From Lactifluus volemus (Eukaryota > Basidiomycota > Agaricomycetes > Russulales > Russulaceae): a DNA stretch of 32,094 bases. Each line of letters begins with the position of its first letter. The stretch's first letter is position 1. The notes under the pieces are model-generated. The model had not been told where the DNA came from, did no database searches, and saw nothing but the letters and a program-made list of their open reading frames with translations. A program made the translations under genes and the position numbers. Below, one piece after another: positions 9,557 through 19,143 of the stretch. The stretch lies in the NCBI GenBank assembly GCA_022376515.1, contig WTXI01000383.1, forward strand, positions 1 through 32,094, given 5' to 3'.

Positions 9557-10259
9557 ATGGTCAGCAATGTAAATAATCTTTGCAACGACATGTTTCTCAT
9601 CCGTTTATATTAGGGCCGCGTTCGAACCAAGACCACAAAGAGGGCTTCTCGTGTCCTCATTGAGAAATAGTAAGTCCCCAGTCCATCGGGCAGTACTCTG
9701 GACTGTCAACAACAGATCTTGTCTGGATCGGTGTCGTGAACCAGTACTCATAAACTGCTTCCAGTTATCCCCGTCTCACCCTCGACTTCCATACAAATAA
9801 GCGTATTATCGATGAAGTCGTCAGTAGAGCCAATCATATCCCACTCTGCCATGCTGATATGGTGCACCGCAGGCTGTTGTTCCTTCAAAACGCTTGCGCA
9901 ACAAAATTTCCGGTTTCACAACCCACTTAATGAAGCGCATCCAGCGGGGCCCCGTTCGTGGTATCTCATTCAAGCTCCAAGAAGAGGAGCGTGAGCGGAA
10001 GGACAATTATGTCCCAGAAGTCTCTGCCCTTGATACGACCGCATCAGGTGGTCTTACTGTCGACCATGATACCAAGGTTCGTCTTCTTACTGGTACATGT
10101 CAGATGTGGCCGATTTTCTGACTTTGCATTCGTTAGGATCTCCTCAAGGCTCTGAACTTCGAGTCGATCCCGGTCACGGTTGAGAACGTAGTGATGGCCG
10201 TACCCGAGCGTGCTCCTCGGAGGGAGCGGCGGACGGTACCTGGTGCTGGTCGCGCATGA
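9557..10259 (+). CDS. RPS17: 40S ribosomal protein eS17
   Basis: Five exons: 9557-9559 (ATG only), 9614-9669, 9765-9819, 9873-10076 and 10137-10259, giving 146 aa. Joined sequence: [91 protein letters not shown], then a variable acidic/hydrophobic tail ending in an Arg-rich segment. The core is unmistakable eS17, a small-subunit protein near the beak and mRNA exit side. Intron donors are GTCAGC, GTAAGT, GTCAGT and GTTCGT, the GTTCGT type also being used in eS30 and the membrane-protein gene. None of its introns is long enough for a snoRNA. Confidence 0.96.
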
Positions 10260-10685
10260 GTTCGACGAGTACCTGTATTTGCCATGCCATTTCCAAGCTT
10301 CCTCGTGCCATGTACTTTTTCACAAAAAAATCCTATACTGCCGCATGAACATGGTGACGCTACTTTCTTTCCTTTCATTCAGTGGGGGCCGAATTGATGT
10401 TGCCTCTGTATGAATTGGTCTACCATCGCGTCCGTTTGGCTATATTGTCGGATTTCCAATACGCGGGCGGTGGCAGCAACATTTCGCGACAGTATGAGCC
10501 CTGGGACTTGCTTCTCGGAGAGGTGTTCAAAAATACGCAACCTTCTGAATGTAGAACCATTGTCATGACGTGCATTGCTGTGAAGGGAACTGCGCTCAGT
10601 CACAGCCGTGCAGATTCAGTTTCAACCCGACGGCTGGTTAGCGCGGCACCGTCGCGGAGCGAGGGGAGATTGACAATAGAGGCTC
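10260..10685. other. eS17 downstream region, no supported gene
   Basis: A plus-strand open frame (10382-10705) overlaps the minus-strand fragment below but has no family features. The stretch is probably the eS17 3' UTR and flank. Confidence 0.4.
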
Positions 10686-10940
10686 TCATCGCACAGGTCG
10701 CTTAGCAAAGATCATCTGTATGTAAGAGCAATTGAACGCGGTCTCGATTGGTTGCCTGTCATAATTGTCCAATAGCATCTCTATCCTACGCATGACTTTG
10801 TCCTGCATTGATGCCAATGACAAGCGGCGGCGTGCGATCATGTTCTCGAATAACTGTGGGTCCCACTCAAGCTCGTATCCTTCTCCGACTGATGGGTCTC
10901 GGGTCCATTGCGATAAGCAGTAAGTGACGCGGTTACGTTC
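10686..10940 (-). pseudogene. Orphan coding-like fragment, no start codon
   Basis: I do not recognise it. An 84-codon frame is open from the stop at 10943-10941 to TGA at 10688-10686. It reads like protein rather than noise: GYELEWDPQLFENMIARRR, LSLASMQDKVMRRIEMLL, DNYDRQPIETAF. The middle could form an amphipathic helix. There is no plausible ATG or clean upstream exon; the preceding minus-strand DNA (10941-11174) is the exonuclease 3' flank. It may be the last exon of a lost gene or of a mobile element. Low confidence. Confidence 0.3.
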
Positions 10941-11174
10941 TTAACGTACTACGAGCAAGTGGTAGATCCAGCTTGCATCTGAATACTTCCGCTCTTATAA
11001 CAGGGCTCTTGAGCTCTTTTGTCGTTGTGTAGAGGGATGATCTGGTAATTTGGTTTTGGATATTCAATCGTAATCGTGAATAAGATAGGAGATAGCTAAG
11101 TGGGCTCAGGAGAGTACCAACGATGAAACTGGATGGACCCCAGACGATATTGAACAATGGGGGGGGGCAGAGGA

Positions 11175-12751
11175 CTAGTTCAAACCACGCCCTTCTCGAG
11201 CCCAGCGTTCGAGAGTATCTCGGTGGAAGACCCAAGATGGGCTATCCAACCTTACCAGAGAAATCAAAGCGTCCATAGAGAATGGAAGCGTCCGGTTTTC
11301 GTCCAGTGCGCGTAAGATATAAGCACTAAGTTCATCAATTTAGCGAATACTCCCCTTTTTTTTTTGGTATGCGCAGATGCAAACGTACATCACCACTGTC
11401 TCGCTTTGTGGATTGGCCCTGTCTCGCATCCTGATACATATATCCAAGAGTCCATGACCCTTTCGCCAGAGCGTATATGCGCGGACGTGAAGAGGAGGTG
11501 GTTCACGATGACCCTGTATCGGAGTCGAAGCGCTCACATCATCTTCACCACCGTCCCTGGTTCGACCATCGCCTCTCTGGCCCAACAATTCATTCGCCAG
11601 GTCTGCTGTGTAACGTTCGGGCATGAGCCGTGGACGTGGACGTGAAGAGCCCGCCTTGGTCATGAGAGACTTGTAAACAATGAATCCGGAGTGGACGTCA
11701 TTTGAAGCATCTGATCCAAACCAAAAACCCCGGTGAGAAGGACACGACGTGGCCCCATCCCTGTCCTGGTTTAACAGAGTACGTACATCTCATCTGAGTC
11801 GGCGTGAGGTCATCGCTCCAGTCGCTCGTGCGCACCGGTCCCTTGTCCAGCGTTTTATGCAGACAATAGGACACCACCTTTACGAGCGATACGATTGGTC
11901 GTTTGAAGGCCGACTCGAAACTAGCGTCGACCTGGCACGCTAAAGCGCCGAGCTCGATAAGGTTGGACGCCAGGATACCATAATCTCGAAAGAGCTTCAT
12001 CCCGTCATCTGGTAATCGTCCGTACACAATTAATTTTAGCCAGGATACGACGGTATGATGCACTCACTGCGAATGTTTACACCGACCTTCGGGACTTTTG
12101 AAGACTCGATTAGCGCCTGGAGATTCCCTGAGCACGCACGAGGAAAAGAAGATACAAAAACTCCCGCACCTTGACCTTTTCGGGAAAACCTTGTATGGAA
12201 AGTTGGTGCACAGATCACTTCTGAGTAACCGGACGCACTTTTCATTTTACTGACTTGAATGAGAAGGATGATGTCGGTGTCGCAAAGTTGAACAAGAGCG
12301 ACCTTTCCCTCTTCGCAACCACCTATCCTTTTTGAAACAAAAGGCCATTCGAGGTCAAGTCCAACGGCACTGGGTAGATAGATAGTTCATATTGGGGCAT
12401 GAGGATAAACCGGGAACGTGAGACTTGCCCATTCAAACTTGCCACCATCTCATTAGCTTGCTCTTCCTCCTTGATGTAAATTACATTCGGTCTTGGGATG
12501 TTGTCCGCATAATTATAGAGTGGATATGCCGGCTCGAATACAGGCTTAGGCACTGGCATGGCGGCAGAGCTCCGGTGAGGAGCGAGAATGGAACAAGATG
12601 CTCGAGTCGACGGGCCTGGGTTCGTTGTGCCCTCATTTTCTTTGAAGGAGTCGGTCTTGTTTGTTTGCCTGAGTAATGAGGAGTTCGTCTGGTTCTCTGA
12701 GGTGAGGCACGAGTCCGCACCTGGAATACGTCGATGACGGGCTTCCTCCAT
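11175..12751 (-). CDS. WRN/RNase D-type 3'-5' exonuclease domain protein
   Basis: Seven exons: 12429-12751, 12239-12369, 12170-12189 (20 nt), 12068-12116, 11787-12008, 11389-11710 and 11175-11325. They join to 405 aa with every phase matching. After a Ser/Pro/Asn-rich N-terminus (about 1-80) comes the DEDDy fold. Exo I is VGLDLEWPFVSK (acidic pair in LDLEW), preceded by RPNVIYIKEEEQANEMV. Exo II is KVPKVGVNIRNDGMKLFRD. Exo III is YASNDVHSGFIVYKSL, with the Y-x3-D arrangement. The C-terminus HVRAYTLWRKGHGLLDICIR and SPSWVFHRDTLERWAREGRG resembles the helical tail of basidiomycete members. Intron 1 (12370-12428) begins GCAAGT: only a GC donor joins SLNG to AVGLDLEW. The protein should degrade DNA or RNA from 3' ends; substrate unknown. 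Confidence 0.88.
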
Positions 12752-13352
12752 TGTCTGTCTGTTTGTCCATCTTGTATCATTGCATCATGATTTGTCCCGT
12801 CTCCTGTCTTGTTCTCTACATTTGTCCACGTGTTATGTATTTTTTCAAATTTATCTCTGGGGTTTAGCAACTTGAAACGTCGGATCGCCCATGGTAAACG
12901 TAAACGTCGAATCTCGGAATGCCATGGACACTGTTGCTATACAGTTTTAGCATTTGGACACTCATTAAATACATTTAACACTACTGTGAGTGTTCTAGAT
13001 AGACATCAGTGGCTAATTAGTGGTCACGGTCTCGTCATGGCAGCATCAACGGGGTCTCGTGCATGAATCACACATTTCCAACATGTCCTTCCTTCATAAC
13101 AGAATGGTTCACCATCTCTCATAAGGATTGCTATGTATCTGGCTATCTGTGGGGAATATGGCCTTGCCAATACGTCAGTCAAATTTTCGAGGGACCCTTG
13201 CCTTCAATGATGGAACCATAGCAGTAAGTTAGCTGGAGTTGTTGCCCACATCGCCGCGTGAGTGCAACAGGTGGATCACCTGATCAGAATGAAAGAACAT
13301 TGCCCGGACCGGTCGTCCCCATCATCCTGATGCACTTCATATATCTGCACCT
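12752..13352. other. Intergenic, with a possible LTR remnant
   Basis: This 600-bp stretch lies between the exonuclease start and the FOL1 copy. A CACGTG is at 12828-12833, about 80 bp upstream of the exonuclease ATG. The rest has no credible ORF; the LTR-like end near 13083 is listed separately. Confidence 0.4.
12840..13095 (-). repeat. Possible LTR fragment of a retroelement
   Basis: On the minus strand a purine run (GAAGGAAGGA, 13095-13086) is followed at once by TGTTGGAAATGTG (from 13083), the layout of a polypurine tract and a Copia-type 3' LTR start. I find no second LTR, target-site duplication or coding domain, and the outer end is not defined. Weak call. Confidence 0.25.
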
Positions 13353-14282
13353 ATGAAGGCGTGCACGTCGTTGATGCAGTTGGCGCCTGCGAGGGCCACG
13401 GCACGCGGAATGAGCGGAAGGTGTCCAAGCTGATCATCGTCGGAGTCTAGAGCGTGGATGGGCTTGATCACAGGGACGACCTTGCTGATCTCCTCACATA
13501 CACCACGCCTGGGCGTGTTGAGCATTCGCCCACGTTGACGATGGAGGCGGCAGCAGCCACGGAAGACTTCACATAATCCAGCGCGGCTGAAAGCTCGACG
13601 TTGTCCGAACCGTCGGAGAATGAGTCGGGCGTCACGTTGAAGGTGGCTATGAGATGCGTGCGGTGCGACGTAGAAAGCACCTGTTCGGCGCGCACGGCAG
13701 ATCTGGCGGAGGGGTTTTCCAGTAGATACGTGTGCCAGGGACCTGGGAGACATCTGCGACTGGTGGCGGTGGCGACGCCGTTAGGGCGGTAGAGTGCGGG
13801 TACGTAGTAAAGGGCATGACTTTGATCATCGACGGGAGAATGATGTTCTCAGCACGTCACAGAGCATATCGTGAATTAGTTTTGCGGAGCACGGCATGAA
13901 CAAAGTCTGGCACCATGCTGTATACGGCATAAGCAAGCAAGCAAGAGAAGTGAGGGAGCAGGATGTAAAGGCTGCAGGACGAATTCTCATTCTGCCATCC
14001 GAAGATGAAGTGTCCTCGAGACCTTCCAAGCTTTTCATTAATCATATGACCCAACCTCCTTTCCGGTTCCTCAAAGACAGCCTCCTGGCTTTGAGGAACC
14101 TGGAAAGGAGGATTGGGTAATGAAACTAATGAAAAGCATGTGGTGTCGAATGATTGCATTGTCGTTGAAAAAAGAATATACAAAATCGACTGCTCGTGGG
14201 CCGTTGCGAATTGAAGGAACGCGCCCTACGTGCGCTCGACTCGGATGTTCTTAAGCAAGTCCAGCAACAAGAGAGGAGCGAC
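13353..14282 (-). pseudogene. Truncated, degraded second copy of FOL1 (HPPK end plus DHPS start)
   Basis: This is a partial copy of 21075-21979 of the intact FOL1 gene, same orientation, about 7.7 kb away. It covers the HPPK C-terminal part (the RNGPRAVDLD coding stretch is still readable at DNA level near 14190-14225), the HPPK/DHPS intron, and the DHPS N-terminal half. Surviving peptides include SMVPDFVHAVLRK, FNVTPDSFSDGSDNVELS, AALDYVKSSVAAAA and GANCINDVHAF. It ends before the rest of DHPS. Frames are broken many times; the strand segment encoding NVLISVDTF is deleted, and a 108-bp foldback replaces about 23 bp. Because the intron is retained, it arose by DNA duplication, not retroposition. 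Confidence 0.9.
14030..14137. repeat. 108-bp foldback (near-perfect inverted repeat) inside the FOL1 copy
   Basis: The left arm starts GCTTTTCATTA (14030-14040) and runs to CCGGTTCCTCAAAG (to 14076). The right arm runs from CTTTGAGGAACCTGG (14089) to CTAATGAAAAGC (14137). The arms pair over about 45 bp with two single-base gaps and one diverged patch, around a 12-nt loop (14077-14088). It replaces about 23 bp of the parental FOL1 sequence between GACCTTC and TGGTGTCGA. No coding capacity; it resembles a miniature foldback element or an inverted duplication made during repair. Confidence 0.85.
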
Positions 14283-14579
14283 GCCCCTGGACATAGAATG
14301 CAGGGGAATAGATATACAAACCTCTTTCAAGGGTCACTTTTACCAGACGTGGTTGAGACTGACTGCTATAAGATGTGCGTGTGTCATTGGTAAGCTATCA
14401 ATGAGGTGAATCATGAGTTGCAGCGTGCCAGAAGATATGATGAACTCGGAAGGAGGGACGCTGGACTCTGTAACATGCGGCAATGTAACAGGACTGTCGA
14501 TGACGGATATCGTGCCAGTGACACAGACCACGAAATCAAACACTGTTCTGCTCAGCTATCCTCTGTCCTAAAAATATCG
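14283..14579. other. Junction between the FOL1 copy and the zuotin stop codon
   Basis: Homology to FOL1 stops at about 14282 and the zuotin frame ends at 14580. The intervening 297 bp holds only short ORFs. I could not find the missing zuotin C-terminus here in any frame. Confidence 0.4.
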
Positions 14580-16006
14580 TCACGAGGCGTCTGTCTCGGC
14601 TCTCGCAGCACGGCGTGCTTTCTTCGCAGCATTTGCAGCCGCGGCCTTCGCCTTCTTCGCTTCGGCCTTCGTAGCCTACAAAGACAGTCAGCACGACAGG
14701 ACATGGTGAATGGAGGGCGCAAACAGACCTTCTCGGCTTCCTCTTTCGCCTTGGCCTCTTCTTCTGCGCGACGCTTCTCTTCCTCTGCCTCCGCCTTTGA
14801 AAGCCCACTACCGGCACCTGCCTTATTTTTGCGCTTCGCTTCCCGCGCTTCCTTCTCTTCCTGCTTGATGCGCTTGATTCGGGGGTCAATCGAAAGGGCA
14901 ACATCCACGATATTACGCAGGCGAGCGGTGTCCTCCTTCTTGCGACGCGCACGTTCTGTTTTGTTCTTTTTTTCCGTGTATCGTTTGTCATCGCGGCTGC
15001 AAGTAAAGGTGAACTAGGCTGGGATTCTGGTACGTAAGAAGGCCACGTACTTGTCACTCCCCTCATTTACTTCTTTGTCAAGGTATTCGAAGCTACGCCA
15101 GCTGTCGAAATTATACCAGAAGTGATAGAACGCTTCCACTTTCTCTTTCGAGTCGGCATATTTTCCAAGCAGGGGGACAGGTTGCTGGCGACTGAAGCGC
15201 GCCTCGCGTTCAAACACAGGGGAGAAGAGTTTGAAGAATGTCGAATTTGGATCTTTCGACTTGGTAACTTGCTGCGCTGAAGGTACATCGGCCTCAAGGA
15301 GGTCGTAGTAAGGATCCACTGAATCAAATTGGCGGCGTTTCTCTGGATTGGTGAGGACGTCATTCGCTTTTTGGATGCACTTGAAAAAGGCATCATCATT
15401 AGAGTCGCCAACAGCTCCGGCTTTTTTGTCAGGATGGTGCTTCAACACCTTTTTGCGATCTGAAGCGGTCGAATGATGTAAGAAACTGGGGAGGTGGTTC
15501 AGAGACGTACGAGCGATTTTGATTTGCTCTGGAGTGGCTCTATGTCTAAGATGGGACAGACCAAGGACAGCATAATGATCTTGTTTCTATAAAAAAAATA
15601 TAGGACATAGTACAATAGCAGTAGAAGAAAAACTCCTGCGACCTACCTTCCACTCTTTTGGATCCAGCGATAAGAGATCCTCAGTTTCCTGCTCATCACC
15701 TACACCAAAATCATCCTCTTCGTCTGCTTCTTGTTCGAGGTTCCGCCGCCGTTGTTGCTCCTCTTGTATATGTTTATCATGTTCCTCAAAAGAAAGATCG
15801 TGCACGGTTCTCAGTACATGGGCCAAATATGCCGGCCCAGCGGGGATGAGTCTGCGTTCTACGAATGCTGCCATATAACAGAAGTCAGATGGGTAAATCT
15901 GCAGGGGCCGGTACTTACGTGATATAGATTTTCCTCGTGAAGGGACAGTTTTCCAGTCTGTTGGAAGGGAAGAAAGGACAATAGGGAGGGTGATAATGTC
16001 ACCCAT
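14580..16006 (-). CDS. ZUO1: Zuotin, ribosome-associated J-protein (C-terminus apparently shortened)
   Basis: Six exons: 15919-16006, 15647-15867, 15511-15586, 15051-15459, 14729-14996 and 14580-14675, giving 385 aa. The N-terminal segment SPFVERRLIPAGPAYLAHV leads to the J domain (about 104-175) with DHYAVLGLSHLRHRA and KVLKHHPDKKAG (HPD present). The zuotin homology region follows (FFKLFSPVFEREARFS, VEAFYHFWYNFDSWRSFEYL), then DDKRYTEKKNK and a long Lys/Glu/Ala-rich rRNA-binding helix. Zuotin with Ssz1 forms the ribosome-associated complex that activates Ssb at the tunnel exit. Yeast and fission yeast homologues are about 430-440 aa; here the frame stops just after the charged helix (KKARRAARAETDAS), so the C-terminal helix bundle is missing. 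An in-frame ATG lies 39 bases further upstream. Confidence 0.9.
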
Positions 16007-16416
16007 CGTGAATCGAGTCAAGAGTGTGAGGTTGTCTACACGCATTCAGCGCCGCCGAGTCCTCGTTGCCAAAAAAATACATCGTGGGAAAAGTGTACAA
16101 CGTACTCTCACACTAAGTTAGTTAGGGAGAGAGCTCTTTCAGAACAAGACAACGATACATTCGAGTGATACAAGAAGGGTCGTACGTACTACAGAGAGTT
16201 CATACACAAGTTGAATGCTTATCTCACCTCGACACTCGGTCCTCATTCCCCCATTTTGATGGCAGATACGTGAAAATCGAATCAAGAAGCCATGAGAAAA
16301 TCAACACTTCACTACGCCCATCCGCTGGCCTGTCCACCAGATATTGACTCGTGTGGAAAAACGAAAAGGATCTTTTCTTGACCCCCGGGCCGAAATGACA
16401 CCAGCGACGGATGAGA
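16007..16416. other. Intergenic: zuotin upstream region and 3' flank of the membrane-protein gene
   Basis: 410 bp between two minus-strand genes. It should contain the zuotin promoter. No ORF, repeat or motif I can support. Confidence 0.45.
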
Positions 16417-17718
16417 TCAGACGGCGGGAAAGCCGCGATATGAGCTCTGTGCAATGTTACTACTCGGAGCATGTCCACTTCCACTGCTATCTTGGACCTC
16501 TGGCGTGCTTCGTGCTCCCTGGAGCACGGGGAAAGTGCTCGGGTCGTTCGGATCCTGTAAGACCAAAACCGTGGAAATATGAACATACACACGCCTTAGC
16601 GCCAGTGGAGACATAGAAACACGCACGTAGAATTTCATATTTGTGGTTGTTCCGGACGTCAAAGGCTGCAAAGGTGTTCCAGTGTCGGATCCTGGAGTCC
16701 GGTCGTCGCCCATGGACGGTTGTTGGACACCGTTAGCTACCAAGGCGGATTTCGCCTGCCGGTGCTTTCGTCGCCGCCAGATCCAGATGGCGAGACCGGC
16801 CGCGACGACTGCTGCAATACCTCCTATGATGCCTCCTACGATGGCACCCACATTTGACGAGCTGGAATTGGAGGAGCCGATGAGCGTGCCAGGGCCGATT
16901 TCAGGGGTGTCTTTTGAAAAATATTTGTGAGAAGACTGAGGGAAGAATGGAGAAAGGAGGAAGATTCCTACTGCCGATGGTATAGCATTCGTTGGCTTGC
17001 CAAATTCCATTTTTCTGGGATTTATTGTTAGTACGTGCCATGTAAGAAAATGAGCAACGAACTGTGACGCCTGCGATACCCCACTGGGGTACATACGTTC
17101 CGGAAGGAACAGGGTTGGGGAAGCTGTAGCCGTCGGAGAAACCAGTAAATCTTCTGCCACAGCAGTCAACTTGAACTCACAATACGCCACTCGGAATATC
17201 CGTACAGTTCCACGAATAATCCGACCACCTAATAGCAGATAAGCCAAGCATAAATATACGAGCCTGAGCAATGATAATACCATATCACTTCTGCCCCTTG
17301 ACATGCGGCACATGCACTTAGGAGATTATATGTGACGGGGCTGCAAGCGCATGAGGTTCCGTTGATAGGTTCAGTAGGACCAGGGTAGTAGAGGCCTGGC
17401 ATCAGCTTCGGAATATTGAACCCTATGAGAGGTAAGGACACGGAGGTGGCATATGGAAGGGAATTCACTCACCACCCCCATAGCATGTTGCCATCAAGTA
17501 TTGTGCGACTTGACACGGATTTTGGGAAAGAGAGTTGTATGTCTGAACAACGAATTAGCTATTGAAAGACGTCTGGGCAACTTGCTTAGCCGTACCCATT
17601 CCCATGACGGGAGACAAACAGGAACAGGGGTCAGAGCGTGAGCGGCCTCAAAGCCGAAAAGGAGTAGCAAGAGTGTGAACACAGAGAGCCTTGACATTTG
17701 TGACAGCCCGATGAGCAT
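16417..17718 (-). CDS. Secreted Cys-rich ectodomain with single transmembrane helix (basidiomycete type I membrane protein)
   Basis: Eight exons: 17596-17718, 17473-17542, 17281-17422, 17181-17228, 17063-17123, 16972-17014, 16627-16910 and 16554-16417. They give 302 aa in consistent phase. A signal peptide covers about residues 1-29 (LSVFTLLLLLFGFEAAHA); an in-frame Met eight residues in (MSRLSVF) could also start it. The ectodomain has paired Cys motifs (NSLSQNPCQVAQYL, CACSPVTYNLLSACAACQG, WSDYSWNCTDIPSGV) typical of a family expanded in mushroom-forming fungi. The helix VGAIVGGIIGGIAAVVAAGL lies at about 182-206, followed by the WRRRKHRQ stop-transfer signal and a Ser/Pro/Thr-rich cytoplasmic tail with FYDPNDPSTFP. 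A wall-stress-sensor-like role is possible but not shown; no WSC domain is visible. Intron 5 has donor GTTCGT and a GTACTAAC branch site. Confidence 0.8.
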
Positions 17719-18319
17719 AGTGAGAAGGCTGATAACGGTGGTCCAGAGTTCAGATATTTACAGCGTCAGAACGAATGGTTATGAGGCAGATATGAGCCGC
17801 TAGGAGAGGACAAGAGAGGAGGTGCTGCCGTACAGGGGACGGACTATCCCCTGTACAGCCATTTCTCTTTCACTCCGATTGGATCTGCCCTCCATTTTTG
17901 CATTGCATTAGCACCTCCTCTTCTCCTAACAACCCTTTACTTGCACAGCTCGTTATAGCAGACGTAGGCAGGCACAGACACTGGCAGCAGACGCACCTCG
18001 CAGCACGCTACATTGGCGCGACGAGACACAAGGAGACTGTTCCAGGCGTATGGCACGTATGAGCTTCTTGGCATGGAAAAGTTCCGAGTCGGCGTACAAA
18101 CTGATATGTTGATACCTCGTCTTTCGGGGCAAGAGGCCGAAGTCAGTAGCCAAGCATTCACCCTCATTGCCAGTGTTATCTGTCAGTAACGACTACTGGT
18201 CTTCTGCGCGTCAAGCCGTCTTCATCAAAAAAATATTTGCAGGTCATGCATGAGATAAACGAATCGGAGTAACGTGCGGCGGGTCCGCGTTTCTGCGCCG
18301 TGAGATTGGCCGACTGCAC
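17719..18319. other. Intergenic: promoter of the membrane-protein gene, inverted-repeat element, coding-like scrap
   Basis: Apart from the element at 17801-17928, an open plus-strand frame from about 17970 to 18187 reads protein-like (TRRLFQAYGTYELLGMEKF, RVGVQTDMLIPRLSGQEAEV) but has no start, splice partner or recognised family. I treat it as noise or a relic. Confidence 0.35.
17801..17928. repeat. 128-bp inverted-repeat element with nested hairpin (MITE-like)
   Basis: The outer ends are TAGGAGA...GAGGAGGTGCT (17801-17826) and AGCACCTCCTCTTCTCCTA (17910-17928), complementary except for seven extra bases in the left arm. Nested inside is a perfect 10-bp hairpin, GTACAGGGGA (17830-17839) and TCCCCTGTAC (17847-17856), with a 7-nt loop. 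No ORF and no clear target-site duplication. Confidence 0.6.
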
Positions 18320-19143
18320 GTGAACTCAGAACACAGCCACCACTGGGAGCTCTTGAATGGCTGTACAGTAGCAGTTCGAAGAATTAATTGGGAACCTCTC
18401 GGTCATCCACCCCTTGGCACTTTCTTAATTCAAGCGGATGCATCTTTTAAGACGTGGTACGTTACCGGCACGAATCAGGCACAGTTCGGAGGCGAGGGAC
18501 GTGTTCTCAGTGTTCTGCATTGCGCTCACAACCTTGCTCCCAACAATGACGTATCATCGTCCACTGCAATTGGTTCACTCCAAGATAATGCTATCCTAGA
18601 CATCTTTGTGAATTCGACCTACCGCATTTTGACCACTTTCCGGACTATCGGGCGAAGGCATGGTTTGAACTGGTGCGTGTTTTTATGTCCACTTCGTCTC
18701 GACCTGCGCCTTTCTGCACCTCCAGTACTCCTGTTATGTTTGTCCCCCCTTACCTATCAAGATGTGGTCTGACTCTGGAGAGCTCGGGGATAAACCTCAT
18801 TGCTGCACTTGAGCACCCCGATCGCGTCCATGAGATTTGGATTGGCTCTTTGAGATACACTCACCACTGCAGCGTTTGGTCACAGGAGCCATTTAGAGAA
18901 CTGGAATCTGTTTGTCTTTGGATGGACGATGAGACTGGTGAGACTCCGCTCCGCTTCCCAATACCTTCTTAGGCCACGTCTACCCACTCACCTTGGCAAG
19001 CACCTTGGATCGCATTCCATTTCCGACATTACCCGAGGCGATGATCGGAGAATTTAACATCTACTTCCGCTGACATGCGCTGTCCTCCAAGTACTTGCTG
19101 ACACTGACATCTCTGAAGTTCAATCAGCTCACCTTTGACATCT
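18320..19143 (+). pseudogene. Degenerate F-box/LRR-type gene
   Basis: Scattered in three frames are the landmarks of the large agaricomycete F-box family. They are an F-box-like start (LQDNAILDIFVNSTY), RLDLRLSAPPV, VPPYLSRCGLTLES, INLIAALEHPDRVHEIWIG, PFRELESVCLWMDDETG, a DRIPFPTLPEAM-like segment and a LTLTSLKFNQL leucine-repeat scrap. Frame changes occur near 18670 and 18960, and the WRR part of the F-box and several repeats are missing. No introns or intact start can be assembled, so this looks like a true relic. Family members are substrate adaptors of SCF ubiquitin ligases; this copy should not work. Confidence 0.65.

Noticed and set aside
10382..10705. Plus-strand ORF downstream of eS17
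   Set aside because: No recognised features; it partly overlaps a more protein-like frame on the opposite strand.
17937..18167. Cys-rich minus-strand ORF that could be a small secreted protein
   Set aside because: No signal peptide, no splice support, and composition similar to the antisense of a random frame.
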